This document shows, piece after piece, positions 34,113-48,874 of a stretch of 64,000 bases of DNA. Each line of letters starts with the position of its first letter. Positions within the stretch are counted from its first letter, which is position 1. A program made the translations under genes and the position numbers. Source of the DNA: an uncultured Collinsella sp. Its GTDB lineage: Bacteria > Actinomycetota > Coriobacteriia > Coriobacteriales > Coriobacteriaceae. The DNA is taken from NCBI GenBank assembly GCA_900541675.1, contig UQKU01000003.1, positions 1 through 64,000 of the forward strand, written 5' to 3'. The notes below the pieces were generated by a model. The model made no database searches. It had not been told where the DNA came from and saw only the letters and a list, made by a program, of their open reading frames with translations.

Positions 34113-34586
34113 TTACCAACGATAGTGAGAGAACGCGCGGTTGGCCTCGGCCATCTTGAAGACGTCCTCACGCTTCTTGACGGAAGCGCCCAGGCCGTTG
34201 GAGGCGTCGAGGATCTCGTTGGCGAGACGCTCGGCCATGGTCTTCTCCTTGCGAGCGCGGGAGTAGTTGACGATCCAGCGGATACCCAGAGCGGTGGAAC
34301 GACGGGAGTTGACCTCCATCGGGACCTGATAGGTAGCGCCACCGACACGCTTGGGCTTAACCTCGAGCGTGGGCTTGACGTTGTCCATAGCCTTCTTGAA
34401 GGTAGCGAGAGCGTCGCCACCCTCAGACTTCTCGGCAACGATCTCGAAAGCGGTGTAAACGATGCGCTCAGCGGTGGCCTTCTTGCCGTCAAGAAGGACC
34501 TTGTTGATGAGCTGAGTCACCAGGCGGTTGTTGTAAACGGCGTCAGGCTGAACCTCACGACGATTAGCTGCTGCACGACGCGGCAT
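34113..34586 (-). CDS. rpsG: 30S ribosomal protein S7
   Basis: A 157-residue S7. MPRRAAANRREVQPDAVYNNRLVTQLINKVLLDGKK at the N-terminus, ALATFKKAMDNVKPTLEVKPKRVGGATYQVPMEVN, and the C-terminal ANRAFSHYRW are diagnostic. S7 is the autoregulator of str operons in some bacteria. Confidence 0.98.
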   Translation of the reverse strand: MPRRAAANRREVQPDAVYNNRLVTQLINKVLLDGKKATAERIVYTAFEIVAEKSEGGDALATFKKAMDNVKPTLEVKPKRVGGATYQVPMEVNSRRSTALGIRWIVNYSRARKEKTMAERLANEILDASNGLGASVKKREDVFKMAEANRAFSHYRW

Positions 34587-34659
34587 GTGAAATCTCCTTA
34601 AGTGTCTACCGTGCGGCGCTTAGGCGGCACACGGCGAAAGTATCAAAACGTTATCTGGC

Positions 34660-35037
34660 TTATTTAGCCTTGGGGCGCTTAGCACCGTACTTGGAACGGG
34701 CCTGCATACGGTTCTGGACCGGAGCAGCGTCGTAGGCGCCACGGATGACGTGATAACGGACACCAGGGAGGTCACGGACACGACCGCCGCGGACGAGCAC
34801 GATGGAGTGCTCCTGCAGGTTGTGGCCCTCACCCGGGATGTAAGCAGTAACTTCGATGCCGTTGACAAGGCGAACACGGGCAACCTTACGAAGAGCCGAG
34901 TTCGGCTTCTTGGGGCTCGTGGTGAAGACACGGGTGCACACGCCGCGCTTCTGGGAGTTGTGCTGCAGAGCAGCGTTCTTGGACTTCTTGGGCACGGAAC
35001 GACGGCCCTGGCGAACCAGCTGGTTAATAGTAGGCAA
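34660..35037 (-). CDS. rpsL: 30S ribosomal protein S12
   Basis: A 125-residue S12 at the decoding site. PTINQLVRQGR, the streptomycin-relevant TTSPKKPNSALRKVARVRL (wild-type Lys in PKKPNS) and GEGHNLQEHSIVLVRGGRVRDLPGVRYH are present. The start is TTG with GGAG six bases upstream. It is the first gene of the str operon. Confidence 0.98.
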   Translation of the reverse strand: MPTINQLVRQGRRSVPKKSKNAALQHNSQKRGVCTRVFTTSPKKPNSALRKVARVRLVNGIEVTAYIPGEGHNLQEHSIVLVRGGRVRDLPGVRYHVIRGAYDAAPVQNRMQARSKYGAKRPKAK

Positions 35038-35130
35038 AGCGTACTCCTTCTCGAATGATTCCAGCTTTCTGTAAAGTGCAACGGCTTGAATCGAGGGGTC
35101 AGCATCCCCCTACGAAACACGCAGTTCGAT

Positions 35131-35159
35131 AGGATACGTGCCGTTAGCTGTGCCGTCAA
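35131..35159 (-). promoter_or_regulatory. rpsL: Promoter of the str operon (rpsL-rpsG-fusA-rpsJ)
   Basis: On the minus strand TTGACG (35159-35154), a 17-bp spacer and TATCCT (35136-35131) form a good housekeeping-type promoter about 95 bp upstream of rpsL. Confidence 0.75.
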
Positions 35160-35215
35160 CAGACCACGCCGCCGGGCGTATCCCAAAATGAGCACATTTC
35201 CGCAAAGCCTACACA

Positions 35216-35511
35216 AAAGGAATCTCCTCCTGTGCGCGGGGGGCGGATTCCCGGGCCGGGCGGCACAGGGGTTAAGTTTGCTGCTCTACAGTCCTGGCTC
35301 GCACGGAGGCCACATTAAGTGGCCTCCGGCTCATGCGGAACTCGCGACAAACTTAACCCCCGTGCCGCCCGGCCCGGGAATCCGACGTGCTCGTTGGGGC
35401 AACGTTCCCTGCCAAAAAGGGACAGGTTTATTTTGGTCGGTTTTATCTGGGGAAATGCTGCGCTCCAGCGGTGATCTGCTCTCATCTCTCGCATGGAAAT
35501 CGGCGGCGTTT
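35216..35511. repeat. 296-bp direct repeat, left copy
   Basis: This segment is nearly identical to 37235-37529. The two direct copies flank the ECF sigma/anti-sigma genes. The segment contains a giant hairpin (35244-35384) followed by GCCAAAAAGGGACAGG and a run ending in TCGCATGGAAATCGGCGG. No coding sequence is credible inside. Recombination between the copies would remove the cassette. Confidence 0.88.
35244..35384. repeat. Giant hairpin element, copy at 35.3 kb
   Basis: Inverted arms of 37 bp (35244-35280 with 35348-35384, one mismatch) enclose a 67-nt core with an inner stem GGAGGCCAC-ATTAA-GTGGCCTCC, CTCTACAGTCCTGG before it and ATGCGGAACTCGCGA after it. The core is shared with the other three copies. 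It lies 85 bp upstream of the str promoter. Confidence 0.9.
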
Positions 35512-35528
35512 CCATTTAACGCAAAATG

Positions 35529-35555
35529 GGCCGCCTCCCCTAGTAGGAAGCGGCC
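35529..35555 (-). terminator. Terminator-like hairpin after anti-sigma gene
   Basis: GGCCGCCTCC pairs with GGAAGCGGCC (minor mismatch) just past the anti-sigma stop; an AT-rich stretch (ATTTTG on the minus strand) follows. Confidence 0.6.
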
Positions 35556-35562
35556 TCAGACC

Positions 35563-36639
35563 TTACGAATAAACGATGGTAAAGGGCTCTTCCGTTTCGG
35601 TCTCTCCTGTTGACGTGCACCTCGTGCCCTCAAGCGTTACTGAGACCACTTGTTCGACATCAATCAACTTCGTTGGCACCCAGATGTTCTCTCCGCTATT
35701 GCGCGCATAAGAAAAATATAAGTTGAACACCCCTGCGTCGTCATCTTCGATAATCTGCTCCGATCCATCCTTGTATCTGACGGTCAGCTTATTATCAACT
35801 GCTTCATAGCCCAAATCATCGATGTGCGTCTGGATGGAAAACGGGCTAATCTCAAGAGGCGAGTCACCGGAGCGGAGTTCCTTTGTATCGACGTACGCTC
35901 CAATATTGAACTCGGGTGTCGACGCCTTAAACTGTCTCGCACTCTCACCTTCACCCTCGGTCCAGTGGATATTCCAGGTGACCGCATGTTGCAAACCTCG
36001 CTCACGATCCATAGCGGCAAAGTACATCGTGCCATTAATGACAGTATCGCTTGATGTGTCCTTATCAATTGTGCTGCGTGTGTCAGCCCATTCCTCGCCG
36101 AAGTTCATGCTGGGCGTGCCGATGCCTTGTTCTTCTTCACCATAGAGAACAAGTTCGCCTGTCTCTGCTGCTGGCTTGTAGTAGTTAACGCCATTTGGAT
36201 TGGACAACGTAAACGTCACGGCTCCGCAGCCGTTTTGGTCAATAGCCATCTCATGGATATCAAGCGTATAGCCGTTACCCTCGACGGACAGATTAACCTC
36301 CTGAACTGCGCCCTCCAGGCTTTGGGGCGCGATGCCGTCACCAAACTCTCTGGTGTAGGTATATTTAGTCCCCGATGAGCCGCCATTTGTCCAGGTAATG
36401 GAATCCCCGTTGCCGTGGTTTCCCCAAGCTGAGGCAAAATATCTGGAATTGACAACGGCGTAGGCGACCCCTCCAGTCGCCAAAACTCCGGCAAGACATC
36501 CGATTACGGCAACATAGAGAGGCTTCGCGTGGCCCTTTCGATGAAGCGGCTCACCCGCAGCGGTATTTAGGACGCGATCTGCAAGATCGCTATCGGCTTG
36601 GATGGACTCGAAGGCCTGCTTGATTTGATTGGATTTCAC
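35563..36639 (-). CDS. Membrane-anchored anti-sigma factor-like protein
   Basis: A 358-residue protein encoded directly after an ECF sigma factor. Residues 1-38 are a short cytosolic part, residues about 41-63 (LYVAVIGCLAGVLATGGVAYAVV) form one membrane segment, and the rest is a polar, probably extracytoplasmic beta-rich region resembling DUF4179-type anti-sigma proteins. It probably holds the sigma factor at the membrane until a cell-surface signal. It starts at GTG with GGAGG and overlaps the sigma gene by 50 bp. Base composition is more AT-rich than neighbours, suggesting acquisition. Specific signal unknown. Confidence 0.78.
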   Translation of the reverse strand: MKSNQIKQAFESIQADSDLADRVLNTAAGEPLHRKGHAKPLYVAVIGCLAGVLATGGVAYAVVNSRYFASAWGNHGNGDSITWTNGGSSGTKYTYTREFGDGIAPQSLEGAVQEVNLSVEGNGYTLDIHEMAIDQNGCGAVTFTLSNPNGVNYYKPAAETGELVLYGEEEQGIGTPSMNFGEEWADTRSTIDKDTSSDTVINGTMYFAAMDRERGLQHAVTWNIHWTEGEGESARQFKASTPEFNIGAYVDTKELRSGDSPLEISPFSIQTHIDDLGYEAVDNKLTVRYKDGSEQIIEDDDAGVFNLYFSYARNSGENIWVPTKLIDVEQVVSVTLEGTRCTSTGETETEEPFTIVYS

Positions 36640-37108
36640 GGTCGCCCTCCTCTAGGATGAACTTGAGCTTCGATCGACCGCGAGCTAAACGCGTTCGAAC
36701 GGTCGCGGCTGGCACATGCAGTAACTCGGCAATCTCTGAGGTCGAAAAACCCAGATAGTAATAGAGCACGATGGGAACACGGAATCGCTCCGGAAGTCGC
36801 ATAACGTCTGACAGGACCGCCTTGGTCTCCTCCTGCGCCGTCGAAAGCGAATCGGCCAGGTTCTCAATATCCTCCACACGCCTCCATGGCTTTCGAAAGA
36901 GCGATTTGCATTCATTGATCGTGACCCGGATAAGCCAGCGGCGAAGATGCTCCCAACTCTCAAATTGCGTATCGCTTTTGAGCAGCTTAAGAAAGACATC
37001 TTGGGCAACATCATCGGCATCTGCGCGATCGCGCAGATACGTCAATGCGATTCGAAACACGACATCTCGGTGATCTTCGACCGCCTGTCTAAATGTTTGT
37101 TCTTCCAT
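36590..37108 (-). CDS. ECF-type RNA polymerase sigma factor
   Basis: A 172-residue group 4 sigma factor. Region 2 (about residues 20-75) has FRIALTYLRDRADADDVAQDVFLKLL; region 4 (about 110-160) has RLPERFRVPIVLYYYLGFSTSEIAELLHVPAATVRTRLARGRSKLK, the helix-turn-helix for the -35 element. The start at 37108 follows a near-perfect GGGAGGTGAT site. It is co-transcribed with its putative anti-sigma protein. The pair sits in an AT-richer cassette between direct repeats, separating rpoC from rpsL. Confidence 0.93.
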   Translation of the reverse strand: MEEQTFRQAVEDHRDVVFRIALTYLRDRADADDVAQDVFLKLLKSDTQFESWEHLRRWLIRVTINECKSLFRKPWRRVEDIENLADSLSTAQEETKAVLSDVMRLPERFRVPIVLYYYLGFSTSEIAELLHVPAATVRTRLARGRSKLKFILEEGDREIQSNQAGLRVHPSR

Positions 37109-37205
37109 AATCACCTCCCGGTGACGGTACTGATTCTTGATGAGGTCCTCACCATAGATACGCTCTGGCCGGACGAAATGTTTCAAAGTCAAGCAGGAAA
37201 AACCT

Positions 37206-37455
37206 ACCAAAATAGACCTGTCCCTTATTGGCATAAAGGAATCCCCTCCTGTGCGTGAGAGCGGATTCCCGGCCCGGGCGGCGCAGGGGTTAAGTTTGCT
37301 GCTCTACAGTCCTGGCTCGCACGGAGGCCACATTAAGTGGCCTCCGGCTCGTGCGGAACTCGCGACAAACTTAACCCCTGCGCCGCCCGGGCCGGGAATC
37401 CGACGTGTTCGGCGGGGCAACGCCACCTGCCAAAAAGGGACAGGTTTATTTTGGT
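37206..37455. repeat. Outer 28-bp inverted repeats around the 37.3-kb hairpin
   Basis: 37206-37233 and 37428-37455 are inverted copies of each other (26 of 28 positions by eye), reading ACCAAAATARACCTGTCCC and onward. They bracket the giant hairpin, giving a 250-bp unit with terminal inverted repeats, like a miniature inverted-repeat element. The stretch 37109-37879 has no gene. Confidence 0.8.
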
Positions 37456-37529
37456 CGGTTTTATCTGGGAAAATGTCGCGCTCCAGCGGTGATCTGCTCT
37501 CATCTCTCGCATGGAAATCGGCGGTGTTT
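37235..37529. repeat. 295-bp direct repeat, right copy
   Basis: This is the second copy of 35216-35511, differing at scattered bases and one single-base indel near 37256. It lies upstream of the ECF sigma gene. Confidence 0.88.
37262..37402. repeat. Giant hairpin element, copy at 37.3 kb
   Basis: Perfect 37-bp inverted arms (37262-37298 with 37366-37402) enclose the 67-nt core. Relative to the 35.3-kb copy, the arm base changes are compensated on the other arm (for example GGGCC against GGCCC), so pairing is preserved. Confidence 0.92.
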
Positions 37530-37658
37530 TCGGAAGTATGCGGCAAATTATGAACTTGCCGAGCACACAGGGGTTTTGCGATAACAAATCCGCAGGTAGA
37601 GCGCTTGAGCATATGCGGTGTGGTCGACCTATCAAGATTTTGCCGCATACTTCCGAAA
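37528..37658. repeat. 131-bp element with 20-bp terminal inverted repeats
   Basis: TTTCGGAAGTATGCGGCAAA (37528-37547) is repeated perfectly inverted at 37639-37658 around 91 bp of non-coding DNA. No target-site duplication is obvious. It resembles a small non-autonomous mobile element or an RNA with a long closing stem. Confidence 0.8.
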
Positions 37659-37660
37659 TC

Positions 37661-37843
37661 GCACCTCAAAATGATCCGTTTTCCTCCGTCCCCAAGGGAT
37701 CGACGGAACGCAACAGGTTGAGCAAACGCAAGCGAGCGGCCCCCAGAGCGTACAAGGTGGCATGAAAAAGGCAGGGCATTGACCTTTTGGTCATGCCCTG
37801 CCTTTTAAATGACAGATTGTAGCCCTGGGGGCCGCGCAGCGAC
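37661..37843 (+). ncRNA. Structured element A (RNA-like, shared with 60.3 kb)
   Basis: The element begins with a 30-nt block (37672-37701, TGATCCGTTTTCCTCC onward) identical to 60298-60327. A fold then follows: helix P1 CGGCCCCCAG/CTGGGGGCCG (37737-37746 with 37825-37834), P2 TACAA/TTGTA (37751-37755 with 37817-37821), and hairpin P3 37770-37802 ending in GACCTTTTGGTC. Unpaired AGCG, GGTG, TGAAA and ACAGA are conserved with copy B while helices covary. Strand is assigned by this reading and is uncertain. P3 with its flanking A/T runs could also act as a terminator for rpoC. Confidence 0.7.
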
Positions 37844-37850
37844 GGAGATT

Positions 37851-37874
37851 GCCGCCGTTCGTTAGAACGGCGGC
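37851..37874 (-). terminator. Hairpin immediately after rpoC
   Basis: A perfect 10-bp stem (37851-37860 with 37865-37874) lies six bases past the rpoC stop. No T-run follows, so it may protect the 3' end rather than terminate alone. Confidence 0.5.
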
Positions 37875-37879
37875 ACTAG

Positions 37880-42358
<4,479 letters not shown>

Positions 42359-42364
42359 AGTCAA

Positions 42365-45856
<3,492 letters not shown>

Positions 45857-45929
45857 CAGGTTTTTCCTCCTTCACGGAAATGCTCGGTGGATTGGCGAGG
45901 CATAGCTTCGCCAGTTATCGCAACCTAAT

Positions 45930-45957
45930 AGTTTATCAGGTACCGACCGTTGAGCAA
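45930..45957 (-). promoter_or_regulatory. rpoB: Promoter of rpoBC
   Basis: TTGCTC (45957-45952), a 16-bp spacer and TAAACT (45935-45930) on the minus strand lie about 75 bp upstream of the rpoB start, after the galU terminator. It shows rpoBC has its own promoter separate from rplJL. Confidence 0.6.
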
Positions 45958-46090
45958 GAAAAGCCTTGACGTGATTGAGTTTTTGGAGTAGCAAAGTTTT
46001 TCGACAGAAAACATGCAGGTAGATGGATGTGCATCGAACACCTGTTCATATATTTTCTGTGAACAGAGGGTTAGCAATCGCAGCTCTTAT

Positions 46091-46124
46091 AAAAAAACGG
46101 GCGCGAACCGAAGTCCGCACCCGT
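46091..46124 (-). terminator. Terminator after galU
   Basis: ACGGGYGCG and CGCGCCCGT-type arms with a T7 run on the minus strand, 22 nt after the galU stop. Confidence 0.92.
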
Positions 46125-46145
46125 AAATGTCGATGCCCGAAAGGC

Positions 46146-47054
46146 TTATTTGCGCATCAAACCGCCGCGCTCGTCGATGGCATCCCAGAAGGCGCTGGCA
46201 AAGCGAGGATCGCTTGCAGCCATGAGGGCGATGGTGGCCATCCAGCCAGACGGGGTACCGGTATCGTAGCCCGACAGCGGGTCGATGACGACGGCGTACA
46301 TGGCCTCGCGGTCGAGCGAGCGGGCCATGGCGTCGGTCAGCTGGATCTCGCCGCCCTTACCGGCCTGCTGATCGGCCAGCAGGTCCATGACCAACGGGCT
46401 CAGCAGGTAGCGACCGACGATGTACAGGTTGGACGGAGCCGCCTCGGGAGCGGGCTTCTCGACCAGGCCGCCGATGCGCCAAACGGCACCGGGCTCGTCG
46501 TCGGCGGCATTCTCGAAGCCCTCGAGAGCGCCCACGCGATCGCCGGCGATAACGCCATAGCGGCTGACTTCCTCGGGAGCGCACGCGGCAACGGCGATAA
46601 CAGAAGCGCCACCGTGCTCCTTGGAGACGGCAAGCATCTTGTCACAGATGTCGCGGTTGGGCACAACGTAGTCGCCCAGAAGAACCAGGAAGTTCTCCCC
46701 TGCCACAGCGTCGGCGGCAGAGCGAATGGCGTGGCCAAGGCCCTTGGGCTCGCACTGATAACGGAAGTCGACCGGCATACCACCAGCATGGGCGACGGCG
46801 TCGGCATAAGCATCCTTGCCACGCTCGCGAAGCAGGTTCTCGAGCGAGCGATCGGGCTGGAAGTAGCTCAGCAACTCGGGCTTGCCAGGAGAGGTGACGA
46901 TAATAGCATCGTCGACCTCATCGGGGTCGAGCGCCTCCTCAACGACGTACTGGATGACCGGTTTGTCGAGCACCGGCAGCATCTCTTTGGGCGTGCACTT
47001 GGTGCCAGGCAGAAAACGCGTGCCAAGACCGGCGGCGGGGATGATTGCCTTCAT
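46146..47054 (-). CDS. galU: UTP--glucose-1-phosphate uridylyltransferase
   Basis: A 302-residue nucleotidyltransferase making UDP-glucose. MKAIIPAAGLGTRFLPGTKCTPKEMLPVLDKPVIQYVVEEA is the family N-terminus with the nucleotide-binding loop; LLGDYVVPN carries the metal-binding Asp and GRYLLSP is conserved. The start at 47054 matches the family; AAAGGA lies about 12 bases upstream, a rather long spacing. It is inserted between rplJL and rpoBC with its own terminator. Confidence 0.97.
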   Translation of the reverse strand: MKAIIPAAGLGTRFLPGTKCTPKEMLPVLDKPVIQYVVEEALDPDEVDDAIIVTSPGKPELLSYFQPDRSLENLLRERGKDAYADAVAHAGGMPVDFRYQCEPKGLGHAIRSAADAVAGENFLVLLGDYVVPNRDICDKMLAVSKEHGGASVIAVAACAPEEVSRYGVIAGDRVGALEGFENAADDEPGAVWRIGGLVEKPAPEAAPSNLYIVGRYLLSPLVMDLLADQQAGKGGEIQLTDAMARSLDREAMYAVVIDPLSGYDTGTPSGWMATIALMAASDPRFASAFWDAIDERGGLMRK

Positions 47055-47306
47055 GTTATTCAAGGATCCTTTCGCAGGCGCAGGATGCGCCCTGTGCGTG
47101 CGGCACGGCGGCCGCAAACCAAATTGCGATACTGAAGTATCTTACCGCCGGAGACATACGTCGCCGTAAGGCAAACGCAATTCTTCAGCAGGTCAACGCA
47201 AATTATTGCTCGAATGATGCAATTTTACGCCCCAGCGGTAACGGGATTGGCACGGCGAAGACAGCGGTGTTCTGCGTGCCGAGCAATGGGAATGAGGGGC
47301 CAAAAC
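47055..47306 (-). promoter_or_regulatory. galU upstream region
   Basis: The gap between rplL and galU (313 bp with the rplL terminator) has no gene. It is AT-rich near 47170-47225 and contains TTGACC on the minus strand near 47194, a possible -35, plus small palindromes such as GATACTGAAGTATC at 47128. A promoter is likely here but not resolved. Confidence 0.4.
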
Positions 47307-47340
47307 AAAAAAGACGGGGCTCGCAATGCGAACCCCGTCT
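47307..47340 (-). terminator. Terminator after rplL
   Basis: AGACGGGG and CCCCGTCT arms with a T6 run on the minus strand, 27 nt past rplL. It separates rplJL from galU and rpoBC. Confidence 0.92.
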
Positions 47341-47367
47341 GCAAAGAAATCTGGCGAGAAAGCCTGA

Positions 47368-47745
47368 TTACTTGAGGGTGACAGCAGCGCCAGCAGCCTC
47401 GAGCTTCTCCTTGGCAGCCTCGGCGTCCTCCTTCTTGGCACCCTCGAGAACAGCCTTGGGAGCGCCCTCGACGACCTCCTTGGCCTCCTTCAGGCCAAGG
47501 TTGGTGAGCTCACGGACGGCCTTGATGACCTGGATCTTGTTGTCGCCGAAGCCCTCGAGCACGACGTCAAACTCGGTCTTCTCCTCGGCCTCAGCAGCGC
47601 CAGCAGCGGGAGCGGCGACAACGGCGGCAGGAGCAGCGGCGGAAACGCCGAAGGTGTCCTCGATAGCCTTAACGAGCTCGGAAGCCTCGAGAAGGGTCAT
47701 TTCCTTAAGAGCATCGATGATCTCATCGGTGGTAAGCTTAGCCAT
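47368..47745 (-). CDS. rplL: 50S ribosomal protein L7/L12
   Basis: A 125-residue L7/L12 stalk protein. The N-terminal dimerisation domain (TTDEIIDALKEMTLLEASELVKAIEDTFGV), an Ala-rich hinge (about 40-58) and the C-terminal factor-binding domain (KTEFDVVLEGFGDNKIQVIKAVRELTNLGLKEAKEVVEGAP) are all present. The ATG at 47745 (MAKLTTDE) follows GAAAGGA. Confidence 0.99.
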   Translation of the reverse strand: MAKLTTDEIIDALKEMTLLEASELVKAIEDTFGVSAAAPAAVVAAPAAGAAEAEEKTEFDVVLEGFGDNKIQVIKAVRELTNLGLKEAKEVVEGAPKAVLEGAKKEDAEAAKEKLEAAGAAVTLK

Positions 47746-47847
47746 TTCTAAGTCCTTTCGGTTTCCGTGCAGATGCACGGAGATCAGTTAAAACACGACG
47801 CGAATGCGTCAGGGGTGCGGCGTTGCCGCCGCGGGTGAAAACAGCGA

Positions 47848-48369
47848 CTAGGCTGCCTTCTGCTCGGAGACCTGCTGGATCGAACGAGCGAGACCAGAGG
47901 AAACGCCGTTGACGCAGACAGCGATGTCGCGAGCGAAACCGGAGATGAGACCGGCGATCTGACCGAGAAGCTGATCCTTGGTGGGCAGCTCGGCGATAGC
48001 CTTAACATCATCAGCGGAAACGGCCTTGCCGTCGGAGATACCGCCCTTGATCTCAAGGACGCCCTTGGACTTAGCAGAGAAGTCCTTAAGGGTCTTAGCG
48101 GCCTCGACCGGCTCGGTCTCGTAGAACACATAAGCGACGGGGCCGGCGAGGATCTCGTCGAGCTCGGGCTGCTCCTGGTTCTTGAGAGCGATCTTGACCA
48201 GGTTGTTCTTGTAGACCTTCATCTCGGCGCCGCACTCGCGAAGCTGATGACGCAGCTCCTGAGCCTGCTTAACCGTCAGACCGTTGTAGTTGACGACGAA
48301 CAGACCGGCGTTCTCGGCGATACGGGACTCGATCTCTGCAACCTTGTCGATTTTGTACTGCTGGGGCAT
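47848..48369 (-). CDS. rplJ: 50S ribosomal protein L10
   Basis: A 173-residue L10, base of the L7/L12 stalk. KIDKVAEIESRIAENAGLFVVNYNGLTVKQAQELRHQLRECGAEMKVYKNNLVKIAL is the conserved N-terminal domain; the C-terminal helix binds L12 dimers. A matching L10 leader lies upstream, so the L10-L12 complex probably represses its own synthesis. Confidence 0.99.
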   Translation of the reverse strand: MPQQYKIDKVAEIESRIAENAGLFVVNYNGLTVKQAQELRHQLRECGAEMKVYKNNLVKIALKNQEQPELDEILAGPVAYVFYETEPVEAAKTLKDFSAKSKGVLEIKGGISDGKAVSADDVKAIAELPTKDQLLGQIAGLISGFARDIAVCVNGVSSGLARSIQQVSEQKAA

Positions 48370-48434
48370 GAATTACACCTCCTCGAATTCTTTCCGGGCA
48401 CGGTCCGCCACAAGGACGTGACGGGGGCATGTCC

Positions 48435-48472
48435 AAAAAGAAAGCCCCCGCGCTGCATGAGCGACGGGGGCG
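48435..48472 (-). terminator. Attenuator hairpin in the rplJ leader
   Basis: GCCCCCG and CGGGGGC arms with TTTCTTTTT after them on the minus strand form a classical intrinsic terminator between the L10 leader and rplJ. Confidence 0.85.
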
Positions 48473-48481
48473 AGAAGACAT

Positions 48482-48567
48482 ATCTACTCGACCACCTCGG
48501 CTGGCGGGATATCCCATTAAGCTCGCGGGCGATGCCCGTTTGCGCCGGCTGTCTCTGGCAGCGGATT
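48482..48567 (-). ncRNA. L10 leader (ribosomal protein leader)
   Basis: On the minus strand the pattern CTGCCAGAGACAGCCGGCG, GCTTAATGGGATATCCCGCC and GCCGAGGTGG matches the conserved L10 leader that binds L10(L12)4. It is placed between the rplJ promoter and an attenuator, suggesting transcription attenuation. Confidence 0.85.
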
Positions 48568-48585
48568 CGTGCGTGAACCGAAAGT

Positions 48586-48614
48586 ATTATGGCGGGGACC
48601 CCGGCGTCGGTCAA
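48586..48614 (-). promoter_or_regulatory. rplJ: Promoter of rplJL
   Basis: TTGACC (48614-48609), a 17-bp spacer and CATAAT (48591-48586) on the minus strand, about 20 bp upstream of the L10 leader. The -35 overlaps the outer inverted repeat of the giant hairpin at 48.7 kb. Confidence 0.75.
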
Positions 48615-48647
48615 CGGAAAACCTGGCTGCACACAATTCCACCATCC

Positions 48648-48781
48648 GGCCGCGCCGCCGAAGGCCGGGCGCAAGGTTTTCGCTCGGTCAGGTCCTGGGC
48701 TCGCTCGGAAAGCACATTAAGTGCTTTCCGGCTCGTGCGGAATCTACGAAAACCTTGCGCCCGGCCTTCGGCGGCGCGGCC
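48648..48781. repeat. Giant hairpin element, copy at 48.7 kb
   Basis: Perfect 35-bp inverted arms (48648-48682 with 48747-48781) enclose a 64-nt core with inner stem GGAAAGCAC-ATTAA-GTGCTTTCC and the shared GGCTCGTGCGGAA. An imperfect outer inverted repeat (48612-48630 with 48797-48815) surrounds it. The arm sequence differs wholly from the other copies. It lies just upstream of the rplJ promoter; the gap 48370-48874 holds no gene beyond these leader features. Confidence 0.9.
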
Positions 48782-48874
48782 TGCGGTGACTTTGGGGCAG
48801 ACCGGGTTTTCGTTGGCTGACGCCCCCACTCATAATGCTTGGGTCGGTGGGCTGATGTGTTGCGTCCCGTTGGG

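Noticed and set aside
37206..37529. Retron msr/msd RNA
   Set aside because: There is no reverse transcriptase gene in the window and no branching-guanosine arrangement can be supported.
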